Origin: Chromohalobacter beijerinckii
GTDB taxonomy: Bacteria; Pseudomonadota; Gammaproteobacteria; Pseudomonadales; Halomonadaceae
DNA length: 64,000 nucleotides
Direction of reading: 5' to 3'
Assembly: GCF_023061185.1 (NCBI RefSeq)
Contig: NZ_JAKGAK010000003.1
Coordinates: 62,001-126,000 of the forward strand
Shown here: positions 1-11,444 of the stretch, one piece after another
Position numbering within the stretch: position 1 is the stretch's first letter
How the letters are laid out: every line of letters begins with the position of its first letter
The notes under the pieces: generated by a model
Database searches by the model: none
What the model saw: the letters and a program-made list of their open reading frames with translations, nothing else
What the model was told of the DNA's origin: nothing
Made by a program: the position numbers and the translations under genes

Positions 1-37
1 TTGTTTCCGAGACGGCTCTCGGGCCGCGGTTGGCGCC

Positions 38-1669
38 TCAGTCGAGTGCCGCCTGCCAGCGTTCGGCGTCGATCTCGATCAACGTCGGCGAGGTGCGCGA
101 GACCTTGCTGAGCGCGAGATCCAGCGCGATGGGCGACTCGACCCGATGCGAGGCGAGGCCGAACCCGTCGGCCAGGCACTGGAAGTCGGGCGGCGTGGGG
201 TCGACGCCGACGCGAGCGACGCCATGCGCATCCATGTAGCGGCGGATTTCCTCATAGCCGCTGTTGTTCCAGAGCACCACGACGACCGGCAGGCCTTCGT
301 CGACGGCCGTGGCCAGCTCGCTCAGGGTGAACATCGCGCCGCCGTCGCCGACCAGAGCCACGACCGGCGTGCCGGGAGCGGCGAGCTGGGCGCCCAGCGC
401 CGCCGGCAAGCCGTATCCCAGGGTTCCGTAACCGGTCGAGGCGTTGAAGTAACGCCGCGGCGCCGCGCGCCCGACGAGGTGATTGCCGGCATAGACCGGC
501 GCCGTGGAGTCGCCGACGAGAATGGCCTCCGGCAGTGCCTTGTCGAGGGCCGTGTAAAGCGGCACGAAAGGCGCCATGTCCGGGCGTTGCGGCAGGGCCA
601 GCGCCTCGTGCACGGCGCGCACGCGGGCCGCCCCCTGGCGCGCGAGCGGCGCGGGGAAATGCGCCGTCAGTGCCTCCAGCGCGGCCTGGGCGTCGCTGAC
701 CAGCCCCAGGGCCGTCGCCTGGTTGCGCACCAGTTGCTCGGCCTCCAGGTCGATGCGGATGAGGCGACCGTTCAAGGTGAAGCCGTCGTCGAATACCACG
801 TCGTAATCGGTTTCGCCGAGCTCCGTGCCCACGGCGAGGATGACGTCGGCATCGCGTGCCAGGGCGCGGACCTCGGGCCAGGTGGCGTTGGCGCCCAGGT
901 CGAGGGGATGCCCGCGCCCGAGCACGCCCTTGGCATTGATCGTGGTCACGGCCGGCGCGTCGAGATGCTCGACCAGGGTGCGCGCCGCTTCTGATGCCTC
1001 CGCGCAGCCCCCGCCCAGCAGTACTAGTGGCGCCTGCGCCTGGCGCAGCCATTCGGCCGCCAGGGCGATGCCTTTGGGATGTGCGCCGGCACGGTATAGT
1101 CGTGTCGGCGAGGCGGTGTCGGGGAGGTCGATGGGGGCCTCGAAGAGATCGATGGGGATCTCGATGTGCACCGGCCCGGGTCGCGCCGACTGGAACACCG
1201 CGAAGGCGCGGGCGAGCACCTCCGGCAAGGCGCTCGGGTCGAGCAGGGTGTGGCTGAAACGGCTGACGCCCGCCAGCACGTTCTGCTGGCTGGGCAGCTC
1301 GTGCAGGCGACCCTGGCCGCGTCCCAGGGTGTCGCGGCGATTGACGCTGGAAATCACCAGCATGGGCACCGAGTCGGCGAGCGCCTGACCCATGGCGGTG
1401 GCGATATTGGTCATGCCCGGCCCGGTGATGATGAAGCACACCCCGGGCTTGCCGCTGGCGCGGGCGTAGCCGTCCGCCATGAAGCCCGCGCCCTGCTCGT
1501 GGCGCGGCGTGACATGACGCAGGCCGCCTGCCTCCAGGCCGCGATAGAGCGGCACGGTATGCACGCCAGGGATCCCGAAGACGGTGTCTACGGCGTAGCG
1601 GTCACGCAGCAGCCGGACCAGAGCCTCGGCGCAGCTGATCTGGGTAGAGGCGGATGTCTCGTGTGTCAT
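38..1669 (-). CDS. ThDP-dependent decarboxylase, 5-guanidino-2-oxopentanoate decarboxylase-like
   Basis: A 543-residue thiamine-diphosphate enzyme of the acetolactate synthase/benzoylformate decarboxylase fold. The catalytic glutamate lies in RHEQGAGFMADGYA (E58), and the ThDP/Mg motif runs from GDGG at about 441 to NN at 468-469. A strong AGGAG lies before the ATG. It is the last gene of a leftward three-gene operon after gbuA and a YjiH-type membrane protein. From context I infer that it decarboxylates 2-ketoarginine (5-guanidino-2-oxopentanoate) to 4-guanidinobutyraldehyde, as AruI does in Pseudomonas. An acetolactate synthase function is unlikely because no small regulatory subunit is nearby. 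The fold is certain; the substrate is inferred. Confidence 0.8.
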   Translation of the reverse strand: MTHETSASTQISCAEALVRLLRDRYAVDTVFGIPGVHTVPLYRGLEAGGLRHVTPRHEQGAGFMADGYARASGKPGVCFIITGPGMTNIATAMGQALADSVPMLVISSVNRRDTLGRGQGRLHELPSQQNVLAGVSRFSHTLLDPSALPEVLARAFAVFQSARPGPVHIEIPIDLFEAPIDLPDTASPTRLYRAGAHPKGIALAAEWLRQAQAPLVLLGGGCAEASEAARTLVEHLDAPAVTTINAKGVLGRGHPLDLGANATWPEVRALARDADVILAVGTELGETDYDVVFDDGFTLNGRLIRIDLEAEQLVRNQATALGLVSDAQAALEALTAHFPAPLARQGAARVRAVHEALALPQRPDMAPFVPLYTALDKALPEAILVGDSTAPVYAGNHLVGRAAPRRYFNASTGYGTLGYGLPAALGAQLAAPGTPVVALVGDGGAMFTLSELATAVDEGLPVVVVLWNNSGYEEIRRYMDAHGVARVGVDPTPPDFQCLADGFGLASHRVESPIALDLALSKVSRTSPTLIEIDAERWQAALD

Positions 1670-1679
1670 GGAGCGCTCC

Positions 1680-3071
1680 TTAAGCGACCAGCCAGTGGCC
1701 CATCACGACGATGATCGGCAGGGTGATGGCGGTGCGCAGCAAGAAGATGACCACCAGCTCCCAGAGCTTGAGCGGGATCTTGGACTTGAGCAGCAAGGCG
1801 CCGATTTCCGACATGTAGATCAACTGCGTCAGCGACAGGCAGGCGATCACGAAGCGAGTCAGTTCGCTCTCGATGTCGCTGGCCAGCACGGCGGGCAGGA
1901 ACATGTCGGCGAAGCCCACCAGGGTCGCGGGAGCGGCCGCGGTGGCCTCGGGGATTCGCATCCACTCGAGCACTGGCACCATGGGATAGGACAGCCAGGT
2001 GAACAGCGGTGTGAACTCGGCCAGGATCAGGGCCACGGTCCCGATGGCGATGACCAGAGGCAGCAGGCCGAAGAAGATGTCGGCCACGTTCAGCAGGGCA
2101 TGCCGCAACAACTGACGCGGTCCCGGTGCCTTGTCGGCGCGGTCGACCGCCATGCCCAGGCTGTAGCGGAACAGGCCCTTGGTGCCGGTGCGTTCCTCGG
2201 CGAGTCGGCAACCCACCGGCTCGTAGTAGGTGTCCGGCTTGCGCGAGAGTGGCGGCAGGCGCGGCACGATCACCGCCGCCACCAACCCCGCCACGACCAC
2301 GGTCAGGTAAAACGGCACGAAGAGGTGGTTGATGCCGATGAAGTTGGTCACCAGCAGCGCGAAGGCAATCGAGACGATGGAGAAGTTGGTGGCGATGGCC
2401 GAGGCCTCGCGTCGATTGTAGTAGCCCTGTTCGTATTGCTGCGTGGTGATCAGCACACCCACGGTGCCTGAGCCCATCCACGAAGCGGTGGCGTCGATGG
2501 CGCTGCGTCCTGGCAGACCGAAAATCTTGCGGAATGGCGTGCGGACTAGGCTGCCGATGAACTCCATGAAGCCGAAGTCGACCAGAAAAGGTAGCAGAAT
2601 GGCGGCGAAGAAGAAGAACGTCAGCAGCACGGGGGCCAGGTCGTTGAGCATTACCCCGCCGGTGAACGAAGCGGTGACGAACTCGGGACCGATCTGGAAA
2701 TAGGTCATGACCGCGAAGGCGGCGCCCAGCAGGCGCATTGCCATCCATAGCGGTTCGACGTTGAACAGTTCACCCCAGGCATTCTCGCGGGCCCAGCGGG
2801 GGTTGGCGCATTTGACGAGTAGGGTCAGCACTGCCGAAGCGCATAGTACGGCGACGGCAATGGCGGGCAGGGTGTCGCCGAGCAGTGCCTTGAGGCCATC
2901 GGCGAGCAGGCCCATGCCGATATTGATGGTGTCGCCCGTCGAGAAGGGCACCAGAAACATGCCGATGCCGATCAGCGAGGGGATGAGAAACTTGAAAAGC
3001 CCGCGCGGCGTCAGACGCGCGTTGTCGGGAGTTCCACCGCTAGGTGCGGTTGAATCGAGGGATGCAGACAT
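1680..3071 (-). CDS. YjiH family membrane transport protein (nucleoside-recognition/Gate domain)
   Basis: A 463-residue polytopic inner-membrane protein with roughly ten hydrophobic segments. I place the start at the ATG giving MSASLDSTAP, because the upstream extension is Cys/Pro-rich and unlike a membrane protein N-terminus. The sequence resembles YjiH-type proteins with a nucleoside-recognition Gate domain. It sits between gbuA and the decarboxylase gene, about 50 bp after gbuA and 10 bp before the decarboxylase. I infer uptake of a guanidino compound or a related substrate, but the substrate cannot be read from the sequence. Confidence 0.75.
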   Translation of the reverse strand: MSASLDSTAPSGGTPDNARLTPRGLFKFLIPSLIGIGMFLVPFSTGDTINIGMGLLADGLKALLGDTLPAIAVAVLCASAVLTLLVKCANPRWARENAWGELFNVEPLWMAMRLLGAAFAVMTYFQIGPEFVTASFTGGVMLNDLAPVLLTFFFFAAILLPFLVDFGFMEFIGSLVRTPFRKIFGLPGRSAIDATASWMGSGTVGVLITTQQYEQGYYNRREASAIATNFSIVSIAFALLVTNFIGINHLFVPFYLTVVVAGLVAAVIVPRLPPLSRKPDTYYEPVGCRLAEERTGTKGLFRYSLGMAVDRADKAPGPRQLLRHALLNVADIFFGLLPLVIAIGTVALILAEFTPLFTWLSYPMVPVLEWMRIPEATAAAPATLVGFADMFLPAVLASDIESELTRFVIACLSLTQLIYMSEIGALLLKSKIPLKLWELVVIFLLRTAITLPIIVVMGHWLVA

Positions 3072-3120
3072 AGGTGTCACCACTTGTTGTTGTATGGCCC
3101 CCGGTATCGGGGGCATGGGC

Positions 3121-4083
3121 TTAGCGGCGCTTGACGCCGGGCAGCACGCAGAGCATTTCATAGAGCAACGTGGCGCCCATCAGCGCGGTGTTGCCGCTGG
3201 TGTCGTAGGGCGGTGCGACTTCGACCAGGTCGCCGCCGACCATGTTGAGGCCCTGGATGCCGCGCACGATCTCGAGCCCTTGCGGCATGGTCAGGCCGGC
3301 GGCCTCGACGGTGCCGGTGCCGGGTGCCACCGATGGGTCGAGCCCGTCGATATCGAAGGACACGTACACCGGGCCATCGCCCATCTGCTCGCGGACTTCG
3401 GCCATCAGAGGTTCCAGCGACTTATGCCAGCATTGCTCGGCGGTCACGACGCGGAAGCCTTGCTCACGGCACCAGTCGAAGTCGTCGGCGGCGTAGCCGG
3501 TGCCCCGCAGGCCGATCTGCACCACGCGCTGGCTGTCCAGTAGGCCTTCTTCCTGGGCGCGGCGGAACGGGCAGCCGTGGGCGACTTCCTCGCCGAACAT
3601 GTGGTCGTTGACGTCGGCGTGGGCGTCGATGTGGATCAGGCCGACGGGGCCGTGCTTGCGAGCCATGGCGCGCAGGATCGGCCAGGTCAGGGTGTGGTCG
3701 CCGCCGAGGGTCAGCGGTACGGCGTCGTGCGAGAGCAGTTCGTGGTAGAAGTTCTCGATGATGCCGATGCTTTTCTTGAGATCGAAGGTGTTGATCGGGA
3801 CATCGCCGATATCGGCGACCTGCAGGCTGTCGAAGGGGGCCGCCCGAGTGGCCATGTTGTAGGGACGCAGCATGCGCGATTCATCGCGAATCTGGCGCGG
3901 TCCGAGGCGGGTGCCGGGACGGTTCGAGGTGCCGATGTCCATGGGGATGCCCACGAAGGCGGCGTCGAGTCCCTGGGCGCTTTCCTGCGTCGGTAGGCGC
4001 ATCATGCTGGCGGGACCGCCGAAGCGTGGCATGTCGTTGCCACCTAGCGGTTGGTTGAAACGCGGGGTGTCGTGCTCGCTCAT
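3121..4083 (-). CDS. gbuA: Guanidinobutyrase / agmatinase family ureohydrolase
   Basis: A 320-residue arginase-fold enzyme that hydrolyses 4-guanidinobutyrate to 4-aminobutyrate and urea. Binuclear manganese ligands are visible in GGDHT (127-131), DAHADVND (153-160) and SFDIDGLDP (D243, D245). The N-terminal motif QPLGGNDMPRFGG and the C-terminal LLYEMLCVLPGV match Pseudomonas GbuA closely from memory, which favours guanidinobutyrase over agmatinase. The start chosen has CAGGAGAG just upstream; the longer frame would begin inside the sigma-54 promoter. It is the first gene of the operon and is probably controlled by the divergent activator. Confidence 0.88.
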   Translation of the reverse strand: MSEHDTPRFNQPLGGNDMPRFGGPASMMRLPTQESAQGLDAAFVGIPMDIGTSNRPGTRLGPRQIRDESRMLRPYNMATRAAPFDSLQVADIGDVPINTFDLKKSIGIIENFYHELLSHDAVPLTLGGDHTLTWPILRAMARKHGPVGLIHIDAHADVNDHMFGEEVAHGCPFRRAQEEGLLDSQRVVQIGLRGTGYAADDFDWCREQGFRVVTAEQCWHKSLEPLMAEVREQMGDGPVYVSFDIDGLDPSVAPGTGTVEAAGLTMPQGLEIVRGIQGLNMVGGDLVEVAPPYDTSGNTALMGATLLYEMLCVLPGVKRR

Positions 4084-4144
4084 GCATCTCTCCTGGCAGT
4101 CAGCGCGGTTTTTTGTGGCACTTGCCTGTACTCCAGTATGAAGT

Positions 4145-4160
4145 AGCACGAAACATGCCA
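4145..4160 (-). promoter_or_regulatory. Sigma-54 (-24/-12) promoter of the gbu operon
   Basis: On the minus strand the site reads TGGCATGTTTCGTGCT. It matches the TGGCACG-N4-TTGCW consensus at all but two conserved positions and has the exact GG to GC spacing. It lies about 60 bp upstream of the gbuA start codon and next to a divergent gene for a sigma-54 activator, which makes it convincing. Confidence 0.75.
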
Positions 4161-4212
4161 AGTCTCGCTAACGAAAAATCAATGGGTTAGCACGAAAGGT
4201 GATGCAAAAATG

Positions 4213-4260
4213 TATTGTTATCGTGCCTTGAGTGATTCACTATCGGATTACGATGCAATA
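4213..4260. promoter_or_regulatory. Candidate upstream activator binding region
   Basis: Two nested symmetries lie 50-115 bp upstream of the -24/-12 element. One is an inverted pair TATTGTTATCG (4213-4223) and CGATGCAATA (4251-4260). The other is a perfect 11-bp palindrome AGTGATTCACT (4231-4241). Position and symmetry fit an enhancer for the divergent sigma-54 activator; no binding motif is known to me for this regulator. Confidence 0.4.
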
Positions 4261-4277
4261 CTGAATCGAGAGGTGAC

Positions 4278-5693
4278 ATGCCCGACCACGATATCGAGGC
4301 CCAGACTCTAAAGGCGCTGGTGCACACCGGGCACGATCATGTCTTCATCGTCGATGTCGATGGCCAGGTGCTGGATGTCAGCCCGGGAAGTGCCGCCGTC
4401 TACGGCATGAGCCGTGAGGCGCTGTGTGCGACCACGGTGTACGAGCTGGAGGCGCGTGGCGTGCTATCGCCCTCGGTCTCGCTCGAGGTGATCCGCACCG
4501 GTCAGCCGGCGCAGGTCATGCAGCGCACCGGCACGGGACGCCAGGTCATCGCCGAGGCATACCCGGTGTATTCATCCGGGCGCTTAGTGCGCGTCATCAG
4601 TCGCTCCATGGACATGACCGACCTGCGGTTGCTGCAGGACGAATATGCATTGCTCCAGCGGCGCTTCAACGAACACCTCAAGCGTGGTGGCGCTCCGGCA
4701 TCGGGAGACGCGTTAGAGCTGGAGTCGCTGGAGGTCCGCAGCCAGGTCATGCATGAGGTAGCGCAGCTCATCAAGCGGGTGGCGCCGACCGATGCCACGG
4801 TACTGATGCTCGGAGAGTCGGGGGTTGGCAAGACAGCCTTCGCGCGCCAGCTCCATCGTTGGAGCCAGCGGTGCGATGGCGCCTTCGTGGACGTCAATTG
4901 CGCGGCGATCCCCGAGTCGCTGTTCGAATCCGAGATGTTTGGCTATCAACCCGGCGCGTTCAGCGGTGCTGCGCGCATGGGCAAGGCCGGGCTCCTGGAG
5001 CAGGCCCACAAGGGCACGCTATTTCTCGACGAGATCGGCGAGTTGCCCCTGGCCATGCAAAGCAAACTGCTGAAGGTGATCCAGGACGGTTACCTGACAC
5101 GGCTGGGGGATACGCGCTCGCGGCGAGTGGATTTTCGCCTGGTGGTCGCCACCAACCAGGACTTGGCGCAACGCGTGGAGGAGGGGCGTTTTCGCCTCGA
5201 CCTCTACTATCGGCTCAATGTGATCCCCGTCACGCTGCCGCCCTTGCGCGAGCGTCGCGAAGATATTCCCGGCCTGGCGGAACGCCAGCTCGCCCGGCTC
5301 AACGAGCGCTATGGCATGGATAAGGTGCTGCATCCTCGCGTGTGGCCGGAGTTGATGGGGGGCGACTGGCTGGGAAACGTTCGCGAGCTGGAAAACTGGC
5401 TCGAACGCGCCTGGTTGTCGGCCGAGGGGGGTGTCATCGGCGCGCCAATGGAAGAACGTGACGTGGCGCCAGCACGCGTGAGCACATCGACACGCGTCGC
5501 TAGTCCGCTGGCGACGCTAGAAGAAGGGCGCTCCCTACGCGAGACACTGGAGACCGTCGAGGCCGAGATCCTTGGCGAGTTGGCGATGCGGGTGTCGAGT
5601 ACCTACGCCATGGCCGAGCGCCTGGGTATCAGCCAGCCTAGCGTGGTGCGCAAGCTGCGCCGTCATGGGCTGAAGATCGTCCCGCGCGACTAG
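4278..5693 (+). CDS. Sigma-54-dependent transcriptional activator with PAS domain
   Basis: 471 residues. An N-terminal PAS-like sensor (about 12-115) is followed by an AAA+ central domain with Walker A GESGVGKT (179-186), the sigma-54 contact loop GAFSGA (226-231, a variant of GAFTGA) and Walker B GTLFLDEIGE (247-256). The C-terminal Fis/TyrR-type helix-turn-helix is around TYAMAERLGISQPSVVRKL. It has no response-regulator receiver domain, so it probably senses a ligand directly. It is transcribed divergently from the gbuA operon, which has a sigma-54 promoter, so it is almost certainly that operon's activator. GAGAGGTGAC precedes the ATG. Confidence 0.9.
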   Translation: MPDHDIEAQTLKALVHTGHDHVFIVDVDGQVLDVSPGSAAVYGMSREALCATTVYELEARGVLSPSVSLEVIRTGQPAQVMQRTGTGRQVIAEAYPVYSSGRLVRVISRSMDMTDLRLLQDEYALLQRRFNEHLKRGGAPASGDALELESLEVRSQVMHEVAQLIKRVAPTDATVLMLGESGVGKTAFARQLHRWSQRCDGAFVDVNCAAIPESLFESEMFGYQPGAFSGAARMGKAGLLEQAHKGTLFLDEIGELPLAMQSKLLKVIQDGYLTRLGDTRSRRVDFRLVVATNQDLAQRVEEGRFRLDLYYRLNVIPVTLPPLRERREDIPGLAERQLARLNERYGMDKVLHPRVWPELMGGDWLGNVRELENWLERAWLSAEGGVIGAPMEERDVAPARVSTSTRVASPLATLEEGRSLRETLETVEAEILGELAMRVSSTYAMAERLGISQPSVVRKLRRHGLKIVPRD

Positions 5694-5723
5694 CCTCTAG
5701 CGCAAAAAAGTCCACCCAACGCA

Positions 5724-5749
5724 ATACGCCTCCCCGGAGGGAGGCGTAT
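5724..5749. terminator. Hairpin between convergent activator gene and secF
   Basis: A perfect stem ATACGCCTCC/GGAGGCGTAT (11 bp counting the inner C-G) with a CGGA loop. It lies between the stop codons of two convergent genes, as expected for a bidirectional terminator. There is no immediate U-tract, so termination strength is uncertain. Confidence 0.6.
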
Positions 5750-5778
5750 CGGATACTGAACGGCTAGGCCGACGAGTT

Positions 5779-6687
5779 CTAAGGCAGTTCTTCTTCCTCG
5801 TCGTTTTCCTTCTTCGATGGAATCAGGTCCTGGCGCTGCAGTTTGATGGCCAGCAACAACGCGGCGGCCACGTATACCGACGAGAAGGTCCCCGCCACGA
5901 CGCCGAGTATCAAGGCGATCGAGAAGTTGTGGATCATGTCTCCGCCGAGGAAGAACAGGGCCAGAAGTACCAGCAATGTCGTTCCCGATGTCGCCATGGT
6001 GCGCGCCAGAGTCTGGTTGATCGACTCGTTGAATATCTGCGCCATGTCGTCGATTTGCGACTTGCGTATATTCTCGCGTATTCGGTCGTAGACGATGATG
6101 GTGTCGTTGAGCGAGTAACCGATCACCGCCAATATGGCGGCCAGCACCGTCAAATCGAAATCCAGCCCGAACAGCGCGAAGATGCCGAGTATGATCACCA
6201 CGTCATGGCCGAGAGAGATCAAGGCGCCGAGCGCGAACTTGTACTGGAAGCGGAACGCCACGTACACCATGACCACCGCCAGGGCCAGCAGCATGCCCAT
6301 GCCGCTCTGATCGCGTAGCTGATCACCGACCTGCGCGCCAACGAACTCGGCGCGAACCAGGTCGACCGGATTCGCCTCGCTGTCCAGAATACCCACGACG
6401 CGTTGCCCGACATCATTGTCGAATGTCTGCTGCAGGCGCACGAGGATGTCATTGGAGGTGCCGAAGGTTTGCACCTGGGCATCCTCGAAGCCTTGGTCGC
6501 CCAACTGGCTGCGTAGGTCGTCGAGGGCTGGGGCCTGCTCATAGCGGACTTCCACCAACGTGCCGCCAGTGAAGTCCAAGCCCAGGTTGAGGCCTTTGAA
6601 CGCCAGGGCACCGATCGCAACGACCGCGAGCAGCACGGAAACGGCGAAGGCTATGCGGCGTTTGCCCATGAAGTCTAACTGTCGCAT
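5779..6687 (-). CDS. secF: Protein translocase subunit SecF
   Basis: 302 residues. It partners SecD in the inner-membrane complex that uses proton motive force to assist late steps of Sec export. The N-terminal TM is followed by LGLDFTGGTLVEVRY, the conserved SecD/F signature, then a periplasmic domain and five TM segments containing GYSLNDTIIVYDRIRENIR. It ends in an acidic cytoplasmic tail. The start has AGGAGAG upstream and lies 12 bp after the secD stop, so the two are co-translated. Usual family length is about 320. Confidence 0.97.
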   Translation of the reverse strand: MRQLDFMGKRRIAFAVSVLLAVVAIGALAFKGLNLGLDFTGGTLVEVRYEQAPALDDLRSQLGDQGFEDAQVQTFGTSNDILVRLQQTFDNDVGQRVVGILDSEANPVDLVRAEFVGAQVGDQLRDQSGMGMLLALAVVMVYVAFRFQYKFALGALISLGHDVVIILGIFALFGLDFDLTVLAAILAVIGYSLNDTIIVYDRIRENIRKSQIDDMAQIFNESINQTLARTMATSGTTLLVLLALFFLGGDMIHNFSIALILGVVAGTFSSVYVAAALLLAIKLQRQDLIPSKKENDEEEELP

Positions 6688-6699
6688 CGCTCGCTCTCC

Positions 6700-8550
6700 T
6701 CAGATCCAGATTTTCTTCAGCGGGCGTCCGCCGATGGTGAGGTTGATCAGGGCACGTGAGACCAGGATGGCGGTAAACATCGAGGTCAGAATGCCCAGCG
6801 ACAGCGTGACGGCGAAGCCTTTGACCGGCCCGGTGCCGATCGAGAACAGGATGACCGCCACCAGCAGGGTGGTGATGTTGGCGTCGACGATCGAGGTGAA
6901 GGCGCGCTCGAAGCCAGCGTGTATGGCCTGTTGTGCCGGCATTTTGGCCCTGATCTCTTCACGTATTCGTTCGAATATCAAGACGTTGGCATCGACCGCC
7001 ATGCCCAGGGTCAGCACGATCCCGGCGATCCCGGGGAGCGTCAGCGTGGCACCGAGCATCGACATCGCGGCAACCAGCAGCACCAGGTTGAGCCCCAGCG
7101 CGATGTTGGCGACGACGCCGAAGGCCTTGTAGCGCGCCAGCATGAACAGCACCACGAGCAACAGCCCGAGTTCTACCGAGAGAATGCCCTGGTTGATGTT
7201 CTGGGCACCCAGGCTGGGCCCAATGGTGCGCTCTTGGGCGAAGTAGATGGGGGCTGCCAGCGAGCCGGAGCGCAGCAGCAAGGCCAGGTCTGCCGCCTCG
7301 CTCGAGGAATCGAGGCCGGTGATGCGGAAACGATTGCTCAAGGCGCTTTGTATGGTCGCCAGGCTGATGATGCCGCGCTCGGTATAGGCCTCGCGCTTTT
7401 CGACCTCTTCGCCGTCTTCCATCACCGTGTGCGTACGGGTCTTGTGCTCGATGAAGACGACCGCCATGTTGCGCCCGATATTGGAGCGCGTGGCGCGACT
7501 CATCATCGAGCCACCGGTGCCATCGAGGTTGATGTTGACCTGCGGACGGTTGTTTTGGTCGAAGCTGCGGCTAGCGCTGGAGACATGATCGCCGGTGACG
7601 ATGACGTCACGCATCAACTCTGCGCTGCGGTTTTCGTCATTGCGAAAGTTGAGCGTTTCGACCTCGCGATCGGGTGTATCCGGGCGGGCTTCCAGGCGGA
7701 ACTCCAGGTTCGCCGTGGCCCCCACGATACGCTTGGCGGCGGCGGTGTCCTGCACGCCGGGCAGCTCGACGACGATGCGGCTGGGGCCCTGGCGTTGCAC
7801 CAGTGGTTCCGAGACGCCCAGCTCGTTGACGCGGTTGCGGATCGTCGTCAGGTTCTGATTGACGGCATAGTCCTGCAGCGCCTGAACGGCCTGTTCGGTG
7901 AAGGTCATTGTCAGAGCCGCACCACTACTGCCGTCTTCGTTCTCGTAGTCGAAGTCAGGGAACTGGTCGGCGATCAAATCGCGCGCAGCGTTGCGATCCT
8001 CCTCACTAGCGAACTGGAAGGTAATCGTGCGGTCGCCGATCTCGGTATCACGGTAACGGATACGCTCGTCACGCAGGATGTCGCGGACGGCGCTGGCATT
8101 CGCTTCCAGGCGTTGCTGGACGGCGGCGTCCATGTCGACCTGCAGCAGAAAGTGCACTCCGCCCTGGAGGTCGAGGCCGAGCTTCATGGGGGTGGCGGAA
8201 AGACCGGCCAACCAGTCGGGCGTCGCATCGGCGAGGTTGAGCGCCACGGTATAGGCGTCGCCCAATTGGTCGTCGAGAATGTCACGGGCAGCGATTTGCT
8301 GATCGGCCTCGTCGAGTCGAATCAGCGCGCTGTTGCCATCCAGTTCGCTTTGCTTGACGTCGATGCCTTCGTCTTCGAGCGCTTGGGTCAAGCGGTCGAG
8401 ACGTTCTTGATCGAGTGCGGTGCCGCTGGCGGTACTGCTGATCTGAACGGCGGGGTCGGCGGGGTAAAGATTGGGTAACGCGTAGATGACGCCGACGAGA
8501 AGTACGATGAGTATCAGCAGATACTTCCACAGGGGATAACGGTTGAGCAT
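6700..8550 (-). CDS. secD: Protein translocase subunit SecD
   Basis: 616 residues with the start at MLNRYPLWKYLLIL, which matches the E. coli SecD length. An N-terminal TM is followed by a large periplasmic region with LGLDLQGGVHFLLQVD and the P1 head domain, then six TM segments containing GMAVDANVLIFERIREE. It works with SecF and YajC in protein export. Fourth gene of the leftward queA-tgt-yajC-secD-secF operon. A longer open frame upstream (to 8589) lacks homology and would overlap the intergenic space to yajC. Confidence 0.97.
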   Translation of the reverse strand: MLNRYPLWKYLLILIVLLVGVIYALPNLYPADPAVQISSTASGTALDQERLDRLTQALEDEGIDVKQSELDGNSALIRLDEADQQIAARDILDDQLGDAYTVALNLADATPDWLAGLSATPMKLGLDLQGGVHFLLQVDMDAAVQQRLEANASAVRDILRDERIRYRDTEIGDRTITFQFASEEDRNAARDLIADQFPDFDYENEDGSSGAALTMTFTEQAVQALQDYAVNQNLTTIRNRVNELGVSEPLVQRQGPSRIVVELPGVQDTAAAKRIVGATANLEFRLEARPDTPDREVETLNFRNDENRSAELMRDVIVTGDHVSSASRSFDQNNRPQVNINLDGTGGSMMSRATRSNIGRNMAVVFIEHKTRTHTVMEDGEEVEKREAYTERGIISLATIQSALSNRFRITGLDSSSEAADLALLLRSGSLAAPIYFAQERTIGPSLGAQNINQGILSVELGLLLVVLFMLARYKAFGVVANIALGLNLVLLVAAMSMLGATLTLPGIAGIVLTLGMAVDANVLIFERIREEIRAKMPAQQAIHAGFERAFTSIVDANITTLLVAVILFSIGTGPVKGFAVTLSLGILTSMFTAILVSRALINLTIGGRPLKKIWI

Positions 8551-8650
8551 GGAAGCCCTGTCCTTGTTGCTGACGCAGAAGACAACCACCGACCATAGAG
8601 CATGGCCGGTGGCGTTGAGGAGGGGCGGTTTCGCGCCTCCTGATAGGAGA

Positions 8651-8980
8651 TCAGATGGACTTCAGGGTGCCCTTGGGCAATACCGCGGCGACGGAGTTCT
8701 TCTGAACGTTCACCTCGGTGCCTTCGGCGATTTCCAAGCTGATGAAATCGTCGCCGACATTGGTGACACGTCCCATCAGGCCGCCGCCGATGACGATCTC
8801 ATCGCCCTTGGCCAGATTGCTGATCAGTTGTTTGTGCTGCTTTGCACGCTTGGACTGCGGGCGCCATAGCAGAAAGTAGAAGATCAGCACGAAGCCGACT
8901 AGCATGACGATCTGGGCAATGCCGCCGCCCGCGGGGGAAGCATCCTGCGCGTGAGCTGCGGGAATGAAAAACTCCAGCAT
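8651..8980 (-). CDS. yajC: Preprotein translocase subunit YajC
   Basis: 109 residues with a single N-terminal membrane anchor (VMLVGFVLIFYFLLWRPQSK) and a small basic cytoplasmic domain containing GDEIVIGGGLMGRV, typical of YajC. It associates with SecDF. GGAG precedes the ATG. It lies between tgt and secD in the conserved order. Confidence 0.96.
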   Translation of the reverse strand: MLEFFIPAAHAQDASPAGGGIAQIVMLVGFVLIFYFLLWRPQSKRAKQHKQLISNLAKGDEIVIGGGLMGRVTNVGDDFISLEIAEGTEVNVQKNSVAAVLPKGTLKSI

Positions 8981-9049
8981 GGATTGTTATCTCCGGATGG
9001 TAGTTGGGGGTGAACCTGGACCCGAGAGCGTATCCCGGATGGCCTTGGA

Positions 9050-11286
<2,237 letters not shown>

Positions 11287-11405
11287 GGCGTTGGAGAGGA
11301 CGACCTGGAATCGGAAAACTGAATCGGAGATGAGGCACGCACGGCGTGCGCTCGACGAAGGCGGCCTATGATAATCGAGACAGGCGACGAAGTCAGGCCC
11401 AATGA

Positions 11406-11433
11406 TTGACGTCGCCAATCTGCTCCGTATAAT
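11406..11433 (+). promoter_or_regulatory. Sigma-70 promoter of tRNA-Leu
   Basis: TTGACG (-35) and TATAAT (-10) separated by 16 bp, with the -10 ending 11 bp before the mature tRNA 5' end. This is a near-consensus stable-RNA promoter. Confidence 0.85.
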
Positions 11434-11444
11434 ACGTCTCCGCT

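Noticed and set aside
6919-8478. 519-codon plus-strand ORF opposite secD
   Set aside because: Antisense shadow of a highly conserved gene in GC-rich DNA.
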